A stretch of DNA of 64,000 nucleotides from VHCN01 sp964589935 (GTDB lineage Bacteria > Verrucomicrobiota > Verrucomicrobiia > Limisphaerales > VHCN01), in NCBI GenBank assembly GCA_964589935.1, contig CAZPVD010000014.1, forward strand, positions 1 to 64,000, read 5' to 3'. The notes under the pieces were generated by a model. The model did no database searches. It saw nothing but the letters and a program-made list of their open reading frames with translations, and had not been told where the DNA came from. Below are positions 53,439 through 61,938 of the stretch, one piece after another. The translations under genes and the position numbers were made by a program. The first letter of the stretch is position 1; each line of letters begins with the position of its first letter.

Positions 53439-53574
53439 GGGGCGAGAATAGGCGCGCGGCACGGAACTGTCAGCATTCGATGCGCAGGCAAGATTTGATT
53501 TTGCGCCGCGTGGTGGTGTTCGGGTAACTTCTGCGCGACCCCGGTGTTCACCGATTGTCCCGCGGGCGGGCATT

Positions 53575-55062
53575 ATGAAGAAACATGTTTTCAGTGCGCT
53601 GCGATGGCTGGTTGTGCTTGCCATCCTCGTGGGGCTGGCGTGGGTTGGGCTGCTGTATCTGAAAAAACAGGACGAGGCCGAGGTGCCGCAGTTCACGAGC
53701 GCAAAGATCGCGCGCGGTGACGTCGTGCAGGCGGTCACTGCAACAGGCACGCTCAATCCCGTGGTCAATGTGCAGGTCGGCAGCCAGATTTCCGGCAACA
53801 TCCTGAAGCTCTCCGCTGACTTCAACTCGCAGGTGAAGGAAAATCAGGTCATCGCGCAGCTCGACGCGGCCACGTATCGCGCCAACGTGCTGCAATGCGA
53901 AGGCGATCTCGCCAGCGCGAAGGCCGCGCTTGAACTGGCGCGCATCAGCTCGCACCGCGCAGAGGAACTCATCAAAAACAAACTCATCCCGCAGGCGGAC
54001 GTGGACAACGCCGTCGCCACGCTGCACCAAGCCGAGGCGACCGTGAAAATCAAGGAGGCCAACCTCGATCGCGCAAAGGTGGACTTCGAGCGTTGCACGA
54101 TTTATTCGCCGATTGACGGCATCGTCATCTCGCGCAACGTGGACGTGGGCCAGACTGTTGCCGCCAGCATGAGCGCGCCCGTGCTCTTCGTCATCGCAAA
54201 GGACCTCACCAAAATGCAGATTGACGCGAACGTCTCCGAGGCCGACGTGGGCACCGTCGAGGACGGACAGGAAGTGACCTTCACCGTGGACGCCTTTCCC
54301 GGCCGCACCTTCACCGGCAAGGTCGTGCAGGTGCGCAACTCGCCCATCACCGTGCAGAACGTCGTCACGTATGACACTGTGATCGAGGTGAACAACGACG
54401 ACCGCAAACTCAAGCCCGGCATGACCGCCAACGTGAGCATCATCGTCGCGTCCAAGCCCGGCGTGCTGCGCATCCCGAACGCGGCGCTCCGCTTCCGTCC
54501 GCCGGAAACGCCGACGAACTTTACTTTCACAGCGAAAATGCTCATGGCCGCCGGCATGAAGAAAAAACCCGAGCCATTCACGAACGCGGCGCCTGCGGCA
54601 GTCACTTCCTCAAATCTGCTCGCCGCCGCGACAACGACATGGACAGGCAATGAAACGCCGGATGAGTTGATGAAAAAGTTTCGTGAGGCGCGCGACAGCG
54701 GCGAGGCGGTGCCGGATTCCGTTCGCGCGAAAGTGCGCGAGATTTTCCAACAGCGCGGCGGCGGCGGTGGTGGAGGAGGAGGACAAGGCGGGCGTGGTGG
54801 CGGCCCGCCGCGGCCCAGTTCAAAGCCCGCGACGCGCACAATCTGGACGTTCGCCTCCAATGAAACGCCGCCGCCCGGCGAGACGCCGAAGTTGAATCCT
54901 GTCACTGTTCGCACGGGCATCAGCGACGGCATTTACACCGAGGTGCTTTCCGGTCTCGAAGAAAATGCCACGGTCGTGACCGCTGTGACACTGCCGAAGT
55001 CCACCGCGCCTCAACAGGCGGTGAATCCATTTGGCGGCGGCGGGCGCGGCTTTGGCCGCTAG
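53575..55062 (+). CDS. MacA/HlyD-type periplasmic adaptor with Gly-rich insert
   Basis: 495 residues. N-terminal membrane anchor (RWLVVLAILVGLAWVGLLYL), lipoyl half (GTLNPVVNVQVGSQISGNIL), coiled coil (KAALELARISSHRAEELIKN), second lipoyl half (CTIYSPIDGIVISRNVDVGQ), beta barrel (FTVDAFPGRTFTGKVVQV) and KLKPGMTANVSIIVASKPG. This is the standard MacA layout. Between barrel and C-terminal domain lies a ~110-residue low-complexity insert ending in a poly-Gly run (near 54750-54810). Connects the ABC exporter of the next two genes with an outer-membrane channel (not encoded here). Confidence 0.92.
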   Translation: MKKHVFSALRWLVVLAILVGLAWVGLLYLKKQDEAEVPQFTSAKIARGDVVQAVTATGTLNPVVNVQVGSQISGNILKLSADFNSQVKENQVIAQLDAATYRANVLQCEGDLASAKAALELARISSHRAEELIKNKLIPQADVDNAVATLHQAEATVKIKEANLDRAKVDFERCTIYSPIDGIVISRNVDVGQTVAASMSAPVLFVIAKDLTKMQIDANVSEADVGTVEDGQEVTFTVDAFPGRTFTGKVVQVRNSPITVQNVVTYDTVIEVNNDDRKLKPGMTANVSIIVASKPGVLRIPNAALRFRPPETPTNFTFTAKMLMAAGMKKKPEPFTNAAPAAVTSSNLLAAATTTWTGNETPDELMKKFREARDSGEAVPDSVRAKVREIFQQRGGGGGGGGGQGGRGGGPPRPSSKPATRTIWTFASNETPPPGETPKLNPVTVRTGISDGIYTEVLSGLEENATVVTAVTLPKSTAPQQAVNPFGGGGRGFGR

Positions 55063-55064
55063 GC

Positions 55065-55832
55065 ATGACGACGACTCTGGTCATCAAGCTCGACGGCATC
55101 CACAAGACCTATCACACGGGCGAAGTGGACGTGAAGGCCGTGCGCGGCGTGTCGCTTGAAATCGCGCGCGGCGAGTTCGTGGCGATCATGGGCGCGAGCG
55201 GCTCCGGCAAGTCCACGATGATGAACATCGTCGGCTGTCTCGACCGCCCGACGCAGGGCCGCTACTTTCTGGACGGCGTGGATGTTTCCGGGCTGGATCG
55301 CGACGCGCTGGCAGACATTCGCAACCAGAAAATCGGTTTTGTATTTCAAGGCTTCAACCTGCTCTCGCGCACGTCGGCAATCGAGAATGTCGAGTTGCCG
55401 ATGCTCTACAACCGCCGCGGCCTCTCGTCGCGTGAGCAGCGTGAACGCGCCAACCACGCGCTCGACGCGGTTGGCCTCGCCCAGCGCGCGGATCATCATC
55501 CGAACCAGCTTTCCGGCGGCCAGCAGCAGCGTGTCGCCATCGCGCGCGCGCTGTCGAACCAGCCTTCGCTCCTGCTTGCCGACGAGCCGACCGGCAACCT
55601 CGACAGCCAGACGAGCATCGAAATCATGGGCGTTTTTCAGAAGCTCAACGAGCAGGGCATCACCATCGTGATGGTCACTCACGAATTGGACATCGCGCGC
55701 TACACGCGGCGCACCGTTGTGATGCGCGACGGAAAAGTTGTGAGCGACAAGCCGGTCGAGAACCGCCTGCTCGCGGATGACGAGCTTGCGCGCCTGCGGC
55801 AGGAGCAGGCCGCTGTGCAGTTGACGAGTTGA
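55065..55832 (+). CDS. MacB-type ABC exporter ATP-binding protein
   Basis: 255 residues. Walker A MGASGSGKSTMMNIV, Q-loop FVFQGFNLLSRTSAIENVEL, signature LSGGQQQRVAIARAL, Walker B LLADEPTGNLDS and switch region MVTHELDIARYTRRTV. The sequence is that of the LolD/MacB family of mechanotransmission transporters. In E. coli MacB this domain is fused to the permease; here it is a separate gene, 2 bases after the adaptor and 1 base before the permease gene. Confidence 0.95.
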   Translation: MTTTLVIKLDGIHKTYHTGEVDVKAVRGVSLEIARGEFVAIMGASGSGKSTMMNIVGCLDRPTQGRYFLDGVDVSGLDRDALADIRNQKIGFVFQGFNLLSRTSAIENVELPMLYNRRGLSSREQRERANHALDAVGLAQRADHHPNQLSGGQQQRVAIARALSNQPSLLLADEPTGNLDSQTSIEIMGVFQKLNEQGITIVMVTHELDIARYTRRTVVMRDGKVVSDKPVENRLLADDELARLRQEQAAVQLTS

Positions 55833-55833
55833 C

Positions 55834-57051
55834 ATGCGTTTTTTCGCCACCATCCGGATCGCCTTGCGCGCGCTGCGGCGGAACAAGCTGCGGACGGTTC
55901 TGACCATGCTCGGCATCATCATCGGCGTCGCGGCGGTCATCGCGATGGTCGGCATCGGTTCCGGCGCGAAGTCCATGGTCGAGGCGCAGATCGCCGCGAT
56001 GGGGCAGAACGTCGTCCTGATTTTTTCCGGCAGCGTCACGCGCAGCGGCGTTTACACCGGCTACGGTGGAGCGGGCACGCTGACGGTCGAGGACGCGCAG
56101 GCGATTGAGCGCGAAGTTCCAACTGCGGTTGCTGTGAGTCCGGAGATTCGCACGAGCGGCCAGCTCGGCTACGGAAACCAAAACTGGTTCAGCCAGGTTC
56201 TTGGCGAATCGCCGGAGTATCTCGACATCCGAGCGTGGAAGATCAAGGACGGCGCAATGTTCACCGATCAGGATGTGAAGGGCGCGAACAAGGTCTGCCT
56301 CATCGGCCAGACGACCGTGAAGCAGTTGTTTCAGGACGAAGACCCGGTTGGGAAAATTCTCCGCATCAAAAATGTTCCGCTCAAGGTCATCGGCACGCTC
56401 GAACCGAAGGGCTTCTCGGTCATGGGTTCCGATCAGGACGACGTGGTCATCATGCCCTACACGACCGCGATGAAGCGCATTTCCGGAGTGACGACGCTGC
56501 GTGGCATGAACGTGCAGGCCGCGAATCCAGCCGCCATCGAACAGGTGCAGAACCAGGTCACCTTGCTGCTTCGACAGCGGCATCGCATCCAGCAGGGCCG
56601 CGACGATGACTTTATGGTGCGCACGCAGCAGGAGATTGCCGAGCGCGCGACAGAAACCTCCAAGGTGATGACGGGACTGCTTGGCGGCATCGCCAGCATC
56701 TCACTGCTCGTTGGAGGCATCGGCATCATGAACATCATGCTCGTGAGCGTGACTGAACGCACGCGCGAGATCGGCATCCGCATGGCCGTCGGCGCGCACG
56801 CGAGCGACATCCTCATGCAGTTTCTAATCGAGGCCGTGACGCTCAGTTCCATCGGCGGCGCGCTGGGCATTTTCGTCGGCATCGGCGGCGCGCGCATGTT
56901 GCAGGCGTCGAAGGGCTGGCCGGTGGAAATTTCTCCGGAGTCGGTGGTGCTTGCCTTCGCGTTCAGCGCCGTGGTGGGCATTTTTTTTGGCTTCTACCCC
57001 GCGCGAAAGGCGTCGCAGCTCGACCCGATTGACGCGCTGCGTTACGAGTGA
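55834..57051 (+). CDS. MacB/FtsX-type ABC exporter permease
   Basis: 405 residues: TM1 (TVLTMLGIIIGVAAVIAMVG) after a short amphipathic start, a large periplasmic core (SGSVTRSGVYTGYGGAGTLT and onward), then three C-terminal helices (GIASISLLVGGIGIMNIMLV, LSSIGGALGIFVGIGG, VLAFAFSAVVGIFFGFYPAR) with the family-typical PARKASQLDPIDALRYE end. It partners with the preceding ATPase and adaptor. Probably exports peptides, glycolipids or antibiotics; substrate unknown. Confidence 0.95.
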   Translation: MRFFATIRIALRALRRNKLRTVLTMLGIIIGVAAVIAMVGIGSGAKSMVEAQIAAMGQNVVLIFSGSVTRSGVYTGYGGAGTLTVEDAQAIEREVPTAVAVSPEIRTSGQLGYGNQNWFSQVLGESPEYLDIRAWKIKDGAMFTDQDVKGANKVCLIGQTTVKQLFQDEDPVGKILRIKNVPLKVIGTLEPKGFSVMGSDQDDVVIMPYTTAMKRISGVTTLRGMNVQAANPAAIEQVQNQVTLLLRQRHRIQQGRDDDFMVRTQQEIAERATETSKVMTGLLGGIASISLLVGGIGIMNIMLVSVTERTREIGIRMAVGAHASDILMQFLIEAVTLSSIGGALGIFVGIGGARMLQASKGWPVEISPESVVLAFAFSAVVGIFFGFYPARKASQLDPIDALRYE

Positions 57052-57099
57052 CGCGGAGTTGCCCGCGCGCCCCAATTTCCGCACACTCCGCGCGTCGTT

Positions 57100-58122
57100 G
57101 TGAACGAGTCGCGCCACGCTGAAATCCTCTCCACGCACACACCCGCGTTGTTTGACGCGGCGGTGAGTCGCGCGGCGGAACTCCTCCGCGCCGGTGAAGT
57201 TGTCGCGCTGCCGACCGAAACCGTCTATGGCCTCGCTGCAAACGCGCTCGATGAAAACGCCGTCGCGCGCATCTACAAAATCAAGGGCCGGCTCGCGCAC
57301 AATCCGATCATCGTTCACGTTGCCAACATTGAGATGGCACGGCGTTGCGTGCGCGAATGGCCGCGAGCAGCAGAGCGGCTTGCGGGCGCGTTCTGGCCCG
57401 GCCCGCTCACGCTCGTGCTGCCGAAGTCGGCGGAGATTCCCGGCATCGTCACGGCGGACGGTGACACCGTGGGCGTGCGTTGGCCCTCGCATCCGTTCAT
57501 GCAGGCGGTGATTCGCGCGTGCGGTTTTCCACTCGCGGCACCGAGCGCAAATTTGTCGAACCAGCTTTCTCCGACGAACGCGGAACACGTTCGCAAATCG
57601 CTCGGCAAAAAGCTCCAGCTCATCGTGGACGGCGGCCAGTCGCAAGTCGGCATTGAATCCACCGTGCTCGATCTTGTCGCGACACCGCCGCGCGTGCTGC
57701 GGCCGGGGATGATTCACGCGGAATCCCTCGCGGCAGCGATCGGGGAAGTTCAGAGTTCAAAGCTCAAAGTTCAAAGTAAAGGCGCACTGCGAAGCCCGGG
57801 ACAGTTGCCAAGGCATTACTCGCCCAGAGCGAAACTTGTGGTCGCCTCGTGGAACGACGACGCGGATTTGCGCGGGCAAGTTGGAAAATGGAATTTGGAA
57901 ATCGCGAAATGCCATGTCATCGCACACTCGCACATTCCGCTCGCGAGCGGTTTTGGCCGCGTGTCGGTGATCCCGCACGACGCGGAGGCGTTCGCGCGGG
58001 CGCTTTACGCCGAGCTGCACGTTTGCGACGAGGCGGGCGCGGAACTCATCATGGTTGAAGCGCCACCCGATGGATCGGAATGGCAGGCGATTGGCGACCG
58101 GCTGCGCCGCGCGGCGGCGTGA
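57100..58122 (+). CDS. tsaC: Threonylcarbamoyl-AMP synthase (Sua5/YrdC), with repeat-encoded linker
   Basis: Makes threonylcarbamoyl-AMP for the t6A37 tRNA modification. GTG start at 57100. 340 residues: YrdC domain (LPTETVYGLAANALDENAVA, KIKGRLAHNPIIVHV, FWPGPLTLVLPKS, VGVRWPSHPFMQAVIRACG, LAAPSANLSNQLSPTNAEHV) and a C-terminal Sua5 domain (SPGQLPRHYSPRAKLVV). Residues ~216-227 (VQSSKLKVQSKG) in the linker are read from a GTTCAAAG-type word repeat. The linker in Sua5 controls active-site closure, so the insertion is notable. Catalytic residues are unchanged. Confidence 0.94.
   Translation: MNESRHAEILSTHTPALFDAAVSRAAELLRAGEVVALPTETVYGLAANALDENAVARIYKIKGRLAHNPIIVHVANIEMARRCVREWPRAAERLAGAFWPGPLTLVLPKSAEIPGIVTADGDTVGVRWPSHPFMQAVIRACGFPLAAPSANLSNQLSPTNAEHVRKSLGKKLQLIVDGGQSQVGIESTVLDLVATPPRVLRPGMIHAESLAAAIGEVQSSKLKVQSKGALRSPGQLPRHYSPRAKLVVASWNDDADLRGQVGKWNLEIAKCHVIAHSHIPLASGFGRVSVIPHDAEAFARALYAELHVCDEAGAELIMVEAPPDGSEWQAIGDRLRRAAA
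57745..57777. repeat. GTTCAAAG-type word repeat inside tsaC
   Basis: Plus strand GAAGTTCA, GAGTTCAA, AGCTCAAAGTTCAAAGT. The frame is kept; it encodes the linker peptide between the YrdC and Sua5 domains. Confidence 0.75.
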
Positions 58123-58150
58123 ATCGAAAAATCAGCCCGAAGCACTAATC

Positions 58151-58216
58151 GTGCCGGCGTAGCCTCAATTGGCATCACATCTTCATGTAATTGACACACG
58201 GCACGCGCGCCGGCAG
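58151..58216. other. Nested inverted repeats (degenerate tRNA-like or regulatory structure)
   Basis: Outer arms TGCCGGCG (58152-58159) and CGCCGGCA (58208-58215) pair perfectly. Inside, TCAATT / AATTGA and ACAT-CTTC-ATGT pair. The 5' half resembles a tRNA start (GCCGGCGTAGCCTCAATTGG), but the T-arm is missing and the element is ~62 bases long, so it is not a working tRNA. It lies 18 bases before the NarL-type regulator gene and may act as terminator or operator. Confidence 0.4.
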
Positions 58217-58233
58217 CATACCAAGTTTTACAG

Positions 58234-58857
58234 GTGCCAATCACTGTTGCCATCATCGAGGACAAGCAGGACATCCGCGAGGGAGTCGCGTATCTCATCC
58301 GCAATTCACCGGGCTTTGATTGTGTTGCAACATTCGGCACGGGAGAAGAGGCGGTGCGCGAATTGCCGCGCCTGAATCCCGACGTGGTGCTCGTTGACAT
58401 CCAGCTTCCCGGCACGTCGGGCATCCATTGCGTGCGCCGTCTCAAGCCGCAAATGCAGCGCACGCAGTTCATGATGCTTACGGTGTTCGAGGATCCCGAC
58501 CGCATCTTTGAGTCGCTCAACGCGGGTGCGTCTGGCTATCTCCTGAAGAAGACGCCACCCGTAAAACTGGTCGAATCCATCGCAGAACTGCACGAGGGCG
58601 GCTCGCCGATGTCGGGCCAGATAGCGCGCCGCATTGTCGAAGCTTACTACAAACGCCCGGCGCTGGACCCGGCCACGGAACTCTCCGATCGCGAGCGTGA
58701 CATTCTCAACGCGCTGGTGAAGGGCTGCCTTTACAAGGAGATTGCGGAACAGTGCGGCATCAGCATTGATACGGTGCGCAAACACATTCACAACATTTAC
58801 GGAAAGCTTCACGTCCATTCCCGCGCCCAAGCCGTCCGGAAGATGACGTCGAAGTAA
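58234..58857 (+). CDS. NarL/LuxR-type response regulator
   Basis: 207 residues, GTG start at 58234. Receiver domain: ITVAIIEDKQDIREGVAYL, phospho-acceptor in VVLVDIQLPGTSG, switch LTVFED and lysine in GYLLKKTPPVKLVE. The C-terminal LuxR helix-turn-helix: ELSDRERDILNALVKGCLYK, IAEQCGISIDTVRKHIHNIY, GKLHVHSRAQAVRK. A cognate kinase is not adjacent. The structured element just upstream may be its control site. Confidence 0.92.
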   Translation: MPITVAIIEDKQDIREGVAYLIRNSPGFDCVATFGTGEEAVRELPRLNPDVVLVDIQLPGTSGIHCVRRLKPQMQRTQFMMLTVFEDPDRIFESLNAGASGYLLKKTPPVKLVESIAELHEGGSPMSGQIARRIVEAYYKRPALDPATELSDRERDILNALVKGCLYKEIAEQCGISIDTVRKHIHNIYGKLHVHSRAQAVRKMTSK

Positions 58858-59348
58858 CATTGCCGCCCGCCGCTACCCGCCGGACCCTGTTCCTATTTTG
58901 CGCTGGCCGAAGGTTTCCAAAACCTCGCTCGTCGGTGCGTGGAGTCTCCAAAACACCCTTCGGATGGAAACTATTTCCATGCAGAATACTACTTTCATGT
59001 AGCTACCGCATGCGGAGGACGCGTGCTACTGAGCCACTCGTAATCGCAGACTTCCGCGGTCGGAATGGAGGGCCGCCTGGAAAACCGGCGTCACGCGCCC
59101 GAGGGCGCAGATGACGCCGCGTCTGCGAACGAGCTTACGAGGTGGCCGTCGCACTCGCAGGCGCGCGGGTTCGCGCCTGCCGGCCCAGTCGTCCGCTGTG
59201 GGGCCACGGTCGGACGACGATTCCATGGGAAGGAATTCGCGACGAGCCACCTCGGATTCTTCCTGTGTCTGGCGTGAGTCAAGGAGGTTGCCCTTGCCGG
59301 GGTGTTTGTGTATCTTCCGGCACCTTTTTGAAAAAGACGCTGAAAGAC
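58858..59348. other. 491-base gene-free stretch before grpE
   Basis: No convincing coding frame. It contains several perfect palindromes: ATGGAAA-CTA-TTTCCAT (58964-58980), GTAGCTAC (58999-59006) and CCGCATGCGG (59006-59015), plus a promoter-like pair at 59288-59316. No CIRCE element (TTAGCACTC-N9-GAGTGCTAA) and no obvious sigma-32 promoter was found. It probably holds the control region of grpE-dnaJ and the 3' end of the preceding unit. Confidence 0.5.
59288..59316 (+). promoter_or_regulatory. Candidate housekeeping promoter of grpE-dnaJ
   Basis: TTGCCC (59288-59293), 17 bases, TATCTT (59311-59316), 32 bases before the ATG at 59349. Confidence 0.35.
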
Positions 59349-59957
59349 ATGTTCGGCATGAGTGACAAGAGCGAGACAACAGCCGAAGCCACGCAACCCG
59401 AAGCCGCGCCTCCTGCCGCGGAAACTGGCCCGCTGACGCCCGGGCAGATCGAGGAACTCAAGGCCAAGGCCGCGAAGGCCGACGATCATTGGGAACGCCT
59501 ACTGCGCACCGCCGCCGAGATGGAAAACCTCCGCAAGCGCGCCGCGCGCGACCGGCAGGACGCCATCCGCTACGCCAATGAGTCGCTCGTTGCCAAGCTC
59601 GTGCCAGTGCTCGACAACTTCGACGCCGCACTCGCCGCGGCCAACGCCCAGCAAAACGGTTCGGGCGAGTCGTTGCGCGTCGGCATCAACATGATTTTCA
59701 GCCAGCTCCGCAACGTCCTCGCTGAAGTTGGCCTTGAGGAAGTGGACGCGACCGGCGCGGCCTTCGATCCCAATTTGCACGAGGCCGTTTCCCATCAGGA
59801 GTCCGCCGACGTGCCCGAGGGGCAGGTGCTTCAGCAGCTTCGCAAGGGCTACAAGCTCCGCGACCGGCTCGTGCGTCCCGCCACCGTCGTCGTCGCCAAG
59901 AAACCCGCGTCGCCCGCCCCTCCAGAGACCAGCGCACCCGACGCGCCCGCTCAATGA
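59349..59957 (+). CDS. grpE: GrpE nucleotide-exchange factor
   Basis: Releases ADP from DnaK in the heat-shock chaperone cycle. 202 residues from the ATG at 59349; an ATG at 59358 is equally possible. A low-complexity Glu/Pro/Ala head precedes the long helix (KADDHWERLLRTAAEMENLR, KRAARDRQDAIRYANESLVA) and the beta domain (FDPNLHEAVSHQESADVPEG, GYKLRDRLVRPATVVVAK). The tail is Pro/Ala-rich. A longer upstream frame is rejected because its 69 residues are unlike GrpE. It overlaps dnaJ by 4 bases. dnaK is not in the window. Confidence 0.95.
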   Translation: MFGMSDKSETTAEATQPEAAPPAAETGPLTPGQIEELKAKAAKADDHWERLLRTAAEMENLRKRAARDRQDAIRYANESLVAKLVPVLDNFDAALAAANAQQNGSGESLRVGINMIFSQLRNVLAEVGLEEVDATGAAFDPNLHEAVSHQESADVPEGQVLQQLRKGYKLRDRLVRPATVVVAKKPASPAPPETSAPDAPAQ

Positions 59958-61111
59958 GCAAACGCGATTACTACGAGGTGCTTGGCGTCTCCCGCGGTGC
60001 CAGCGCCGACGAAATCAAAAAGGCCTACCGCCAGCTCGCGCTGAAATATCACCCGGACAAAAACCCGGGTGACAAGGCGGCCGAGGAAAAGTTCAAGGAA
60101 CTCGGCGAGGCCTACGAGGCGCTCAGCGACGATCAGAAGCGCGCCGCCTACGACCAGTTCGGCCACGCGGCCTTTGACGCTCGCGCGCGCGCCAGCGCCA
60201 GCGGCGGTGGGGGCCGGCCCGACTTCAGTGGGGGCTTTCACGATCCATTCGACATTTTCCGCGAAGTCTTCGGCGGCGGAATGGGCGGGGACATTTTTGG
60301 CGAATTCTTCGGCGGAGGCCACGACCCGAACGCGCCGCGCCGCGGCTCTGACCTGCGTTACGATCTCGAAATCTCGTTTGAGGAGGCCGTGCGCGGCTGC
60401 GAAAAGGAAATCACCATCACGAAGCTCGACGGCTGCGATGCCTGCTACGATTCGGGCGCGGAACCGGGCGCGACCACCAAGACGTGCCAGGCCTGCCGCG
60501 GACGCGGACAGGTCGTCACCTCGCGCGGCATTTTCCAGATTGCGCAGACATGCCCGCACTGCGGTGGCGTCGGGCGCATCATTGACAAGCCTTGCAAGAA
60601 ATGCCGCGGCTCTGGACGCAGTGAAAAAACCAGCACGGTCAAAATAAAAATCCCCGCCGGCGTGGACACCGGCACGCGCCTGCGCTCGTCCGGCAACGGC
60701 GAGGCCGGCATCCGTGGCGGCGGGCACGGCGATCTTTACGTCGTGCTGCACGTGCAGGAGCACGACGTGTTCAAGCGCGACGGGGACGATCTTTTATGCG
60801 AGGCGCCGATCAGCTTCGTGCAGGCCGCGCTCGGCGCGACCATCGAGGTGCCCACGCTCACCGGCAAGGCCTCGATCAAGATTCCCGCCGGCACGCAGCC
60901 CGGCACGATGTTCCGCCTGCGCGGCAAGGGCGTGCGCAACATCCAGACCGGCGATCACGGCGACCTGCACGTGCGCGTCGCCGTCGAGGTGCCCACGAGT
61001 CTGAACACGCATCAGGAACACAAGCTGCGCGAATTCGCCTCAACCTGCGACGACAAGACCAACCCGCGCAGCAAGAGCTTCTTCGACCGCGCGCGGAATT
61101 TGTTCAAGTAA
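59954..61111 (+). CDS. dnaJ: Chaperone DnaJ
   Basis: 385 residues: J domain (KRDYYEVLGVSRGASADEIK, KYHPDKNPGD with the HPD tripeptide), Gly/Phe-rich linker (GGGMGGDIFGEFFGGGHDPN), zinc-finger domain and two C-terminal peptide-binding domains. The zinc repeats are CDACYDSG, CQACRGRG, CPHCGGVG and CKKCRGSG. The first deviates from CxxCxGxG (Gly replaced by Asp) but all eight cysteines remain. It presents substrates to DnaK and stimulates its ATPase. Start overlaps grpE (ATGA). Confidence 0.96.
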   Translation: MSKRDYYEVLGVSRGASADEIKKAYRQLALKYHPDKNPGDKAAEEKFKELGEAYEALSDDQKRAAYDQFGHAAFDARARASASGGGGRPDFSGGFHDPFDIFREVFGGGMGGDIFGEFFGGGHDPNAPRRGSDLRYDLEISFEEAVRGCEKEITITKLDGCDACYDSGAEPGATTKTCQACRGRGQVVTSRGIFQIAQTCPHCGGVGRIIDKPCKKCRGSGRSEKTSTVKIKIPAGVDTGTRLRSSGNGEAGIRGGGHGDLYVVLHVQEHDVFKRDGDDLLCEAPISFVQAALGATIEVPTLTGKASIKIPAGTQPGTMFRLRGKGVRNIQTGDHGDLHVRVAVEVPTSLNTHQEHKLREFASTCDDKTNPRSKSFFDRARNLFK

Positions 61112-61133
61112 GGCCGCGAACGTGGCGTTTCCC

Positions 61134-61886
61134 ATGCGCCGTTTTTTCATTTCTCCCGCTGAAGCGCGCGGCAACGTGCTCGTTCTTTCCGAAGCCGAGT
61201 CGCATCATGCCTTCAACGTCCTGCGCGTCGAACGCGGAGAAGAGGTGATTATGCTGGATGGCGCGGGCTGCGAGATGCGATGTCGCGTGCGTTCAGCGAC
61301 CAAGCGCGAAGTCTCGCTCGACGTGCTCGAACGGCGCGCGCATCCCGCACCGGCGTGCAAGGTCTCCTTGTTCCAGGCCGTGCCCAAGGGCAGCCTCATG
61401 GATGACATCGTCGAGAAGGCCGCCGAGCTCGGCGCGGCGCGCATCGTGCCCGTGCTCACTGCGCGCACCGAGGCGCGATTCGACGCGAAGTCCGCGGCGC
61501 GCAAGACGGAGAAGTGGCGCCACACTGCAATCGAGGCACTCAAGCAATGCGGTTCGCCGTGGCTGCCGGAAATTTTCGAGCCGCTGCCGATTCGCGACGC
61601 GCTCGCGCTCAAGGAAATATCCGAACTCTCCGTGTTCGGTTCGCTGCACGATGGCGCGCAGCGCCCGCGCGAAGTCGTCCAGAAATTCCACGACGCTCGC
61701 GGCCGCCTGCCGCAATCACTCGCGATCTGGATCGGCCCCGAGGGCGACTTCACGCCCGACGAACTCGCCGCGCTGGAATCCGCTGGCGCGCAGCCCGTCA
61801 CGCTCGGCCCGCGCGTGTTGCGCTGCGTGACCGCCGCGGTGAGCTGTCTCGCCGTGTTCAACGCGGAACTCGATTCGCGGCACTGA
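61134..61886 (+). CDS. rsmE: 16S rRNA m3U1498 methyltransferase
   Basis: Methylates N3 of U1498 in 16S rRNA. 250 residues from the ATG at 61134 (MRRFFIS is the family's usual opening; a GTG at 61122 is also in frame). N-terminal PUA-like domain (HHAFNVLRVERGEEVIMLDG) and C-terminal SPOUT knot: LFQAVPKGSLMDDIVEKAAE, LGAARIVPVLTART, IWIGPEGDFTPDELAAL and LGPRVLRCVTAAVSCLAVFN. The last motif is usually LGPRILRxETA; here RCVTA replaces RTETA, so one usually conserved Glu is changed. It follows dnaJ by 22 bases. Confidence 0.94.
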   Translation: MRRFFISPAEARGNVLVLSEAESHHAFNVLRVERGEEVIMLDGAGCEMRCRVRSATKREVSLDVLERRAHPAPACKVSLFQAVPKGSLMDDIVEKAAELGAARIVPVLTARTEARFDAKSAARKTEKWRHTAIEALKQCGSPWLPEIFEPLPIRDALALKEISELSVFGSLHDGAQRPREVVQKFHDARGRLPQSLAIWIGPEGDFTPDELAALESAGAQPVTLGPRVLRCVTAAVSCLAVFNAELDSRH

Positions 61887-61938
61887 GTGGCAGCGCGCGG
61901 ACGGCCGCAGAGGATTTTCTCCCGGCGTTGAGGCTTCG

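Noticed and set aside
53439..53825. Upstream in-frame extension of trpD by 129 codons
   Set aside because: The extension overlaps the opposite-strand MacA-like gene and has no similarity to TrpD; a GTG at 53438 gives the normal N-terminus.
58860..59114. 84-codon frame in the gene-free stretch before grpE
   Set aside because: No ribosome-binding site, no similarity to a known family, Arg/Ser/Pro-rich composition typical of chance frames.
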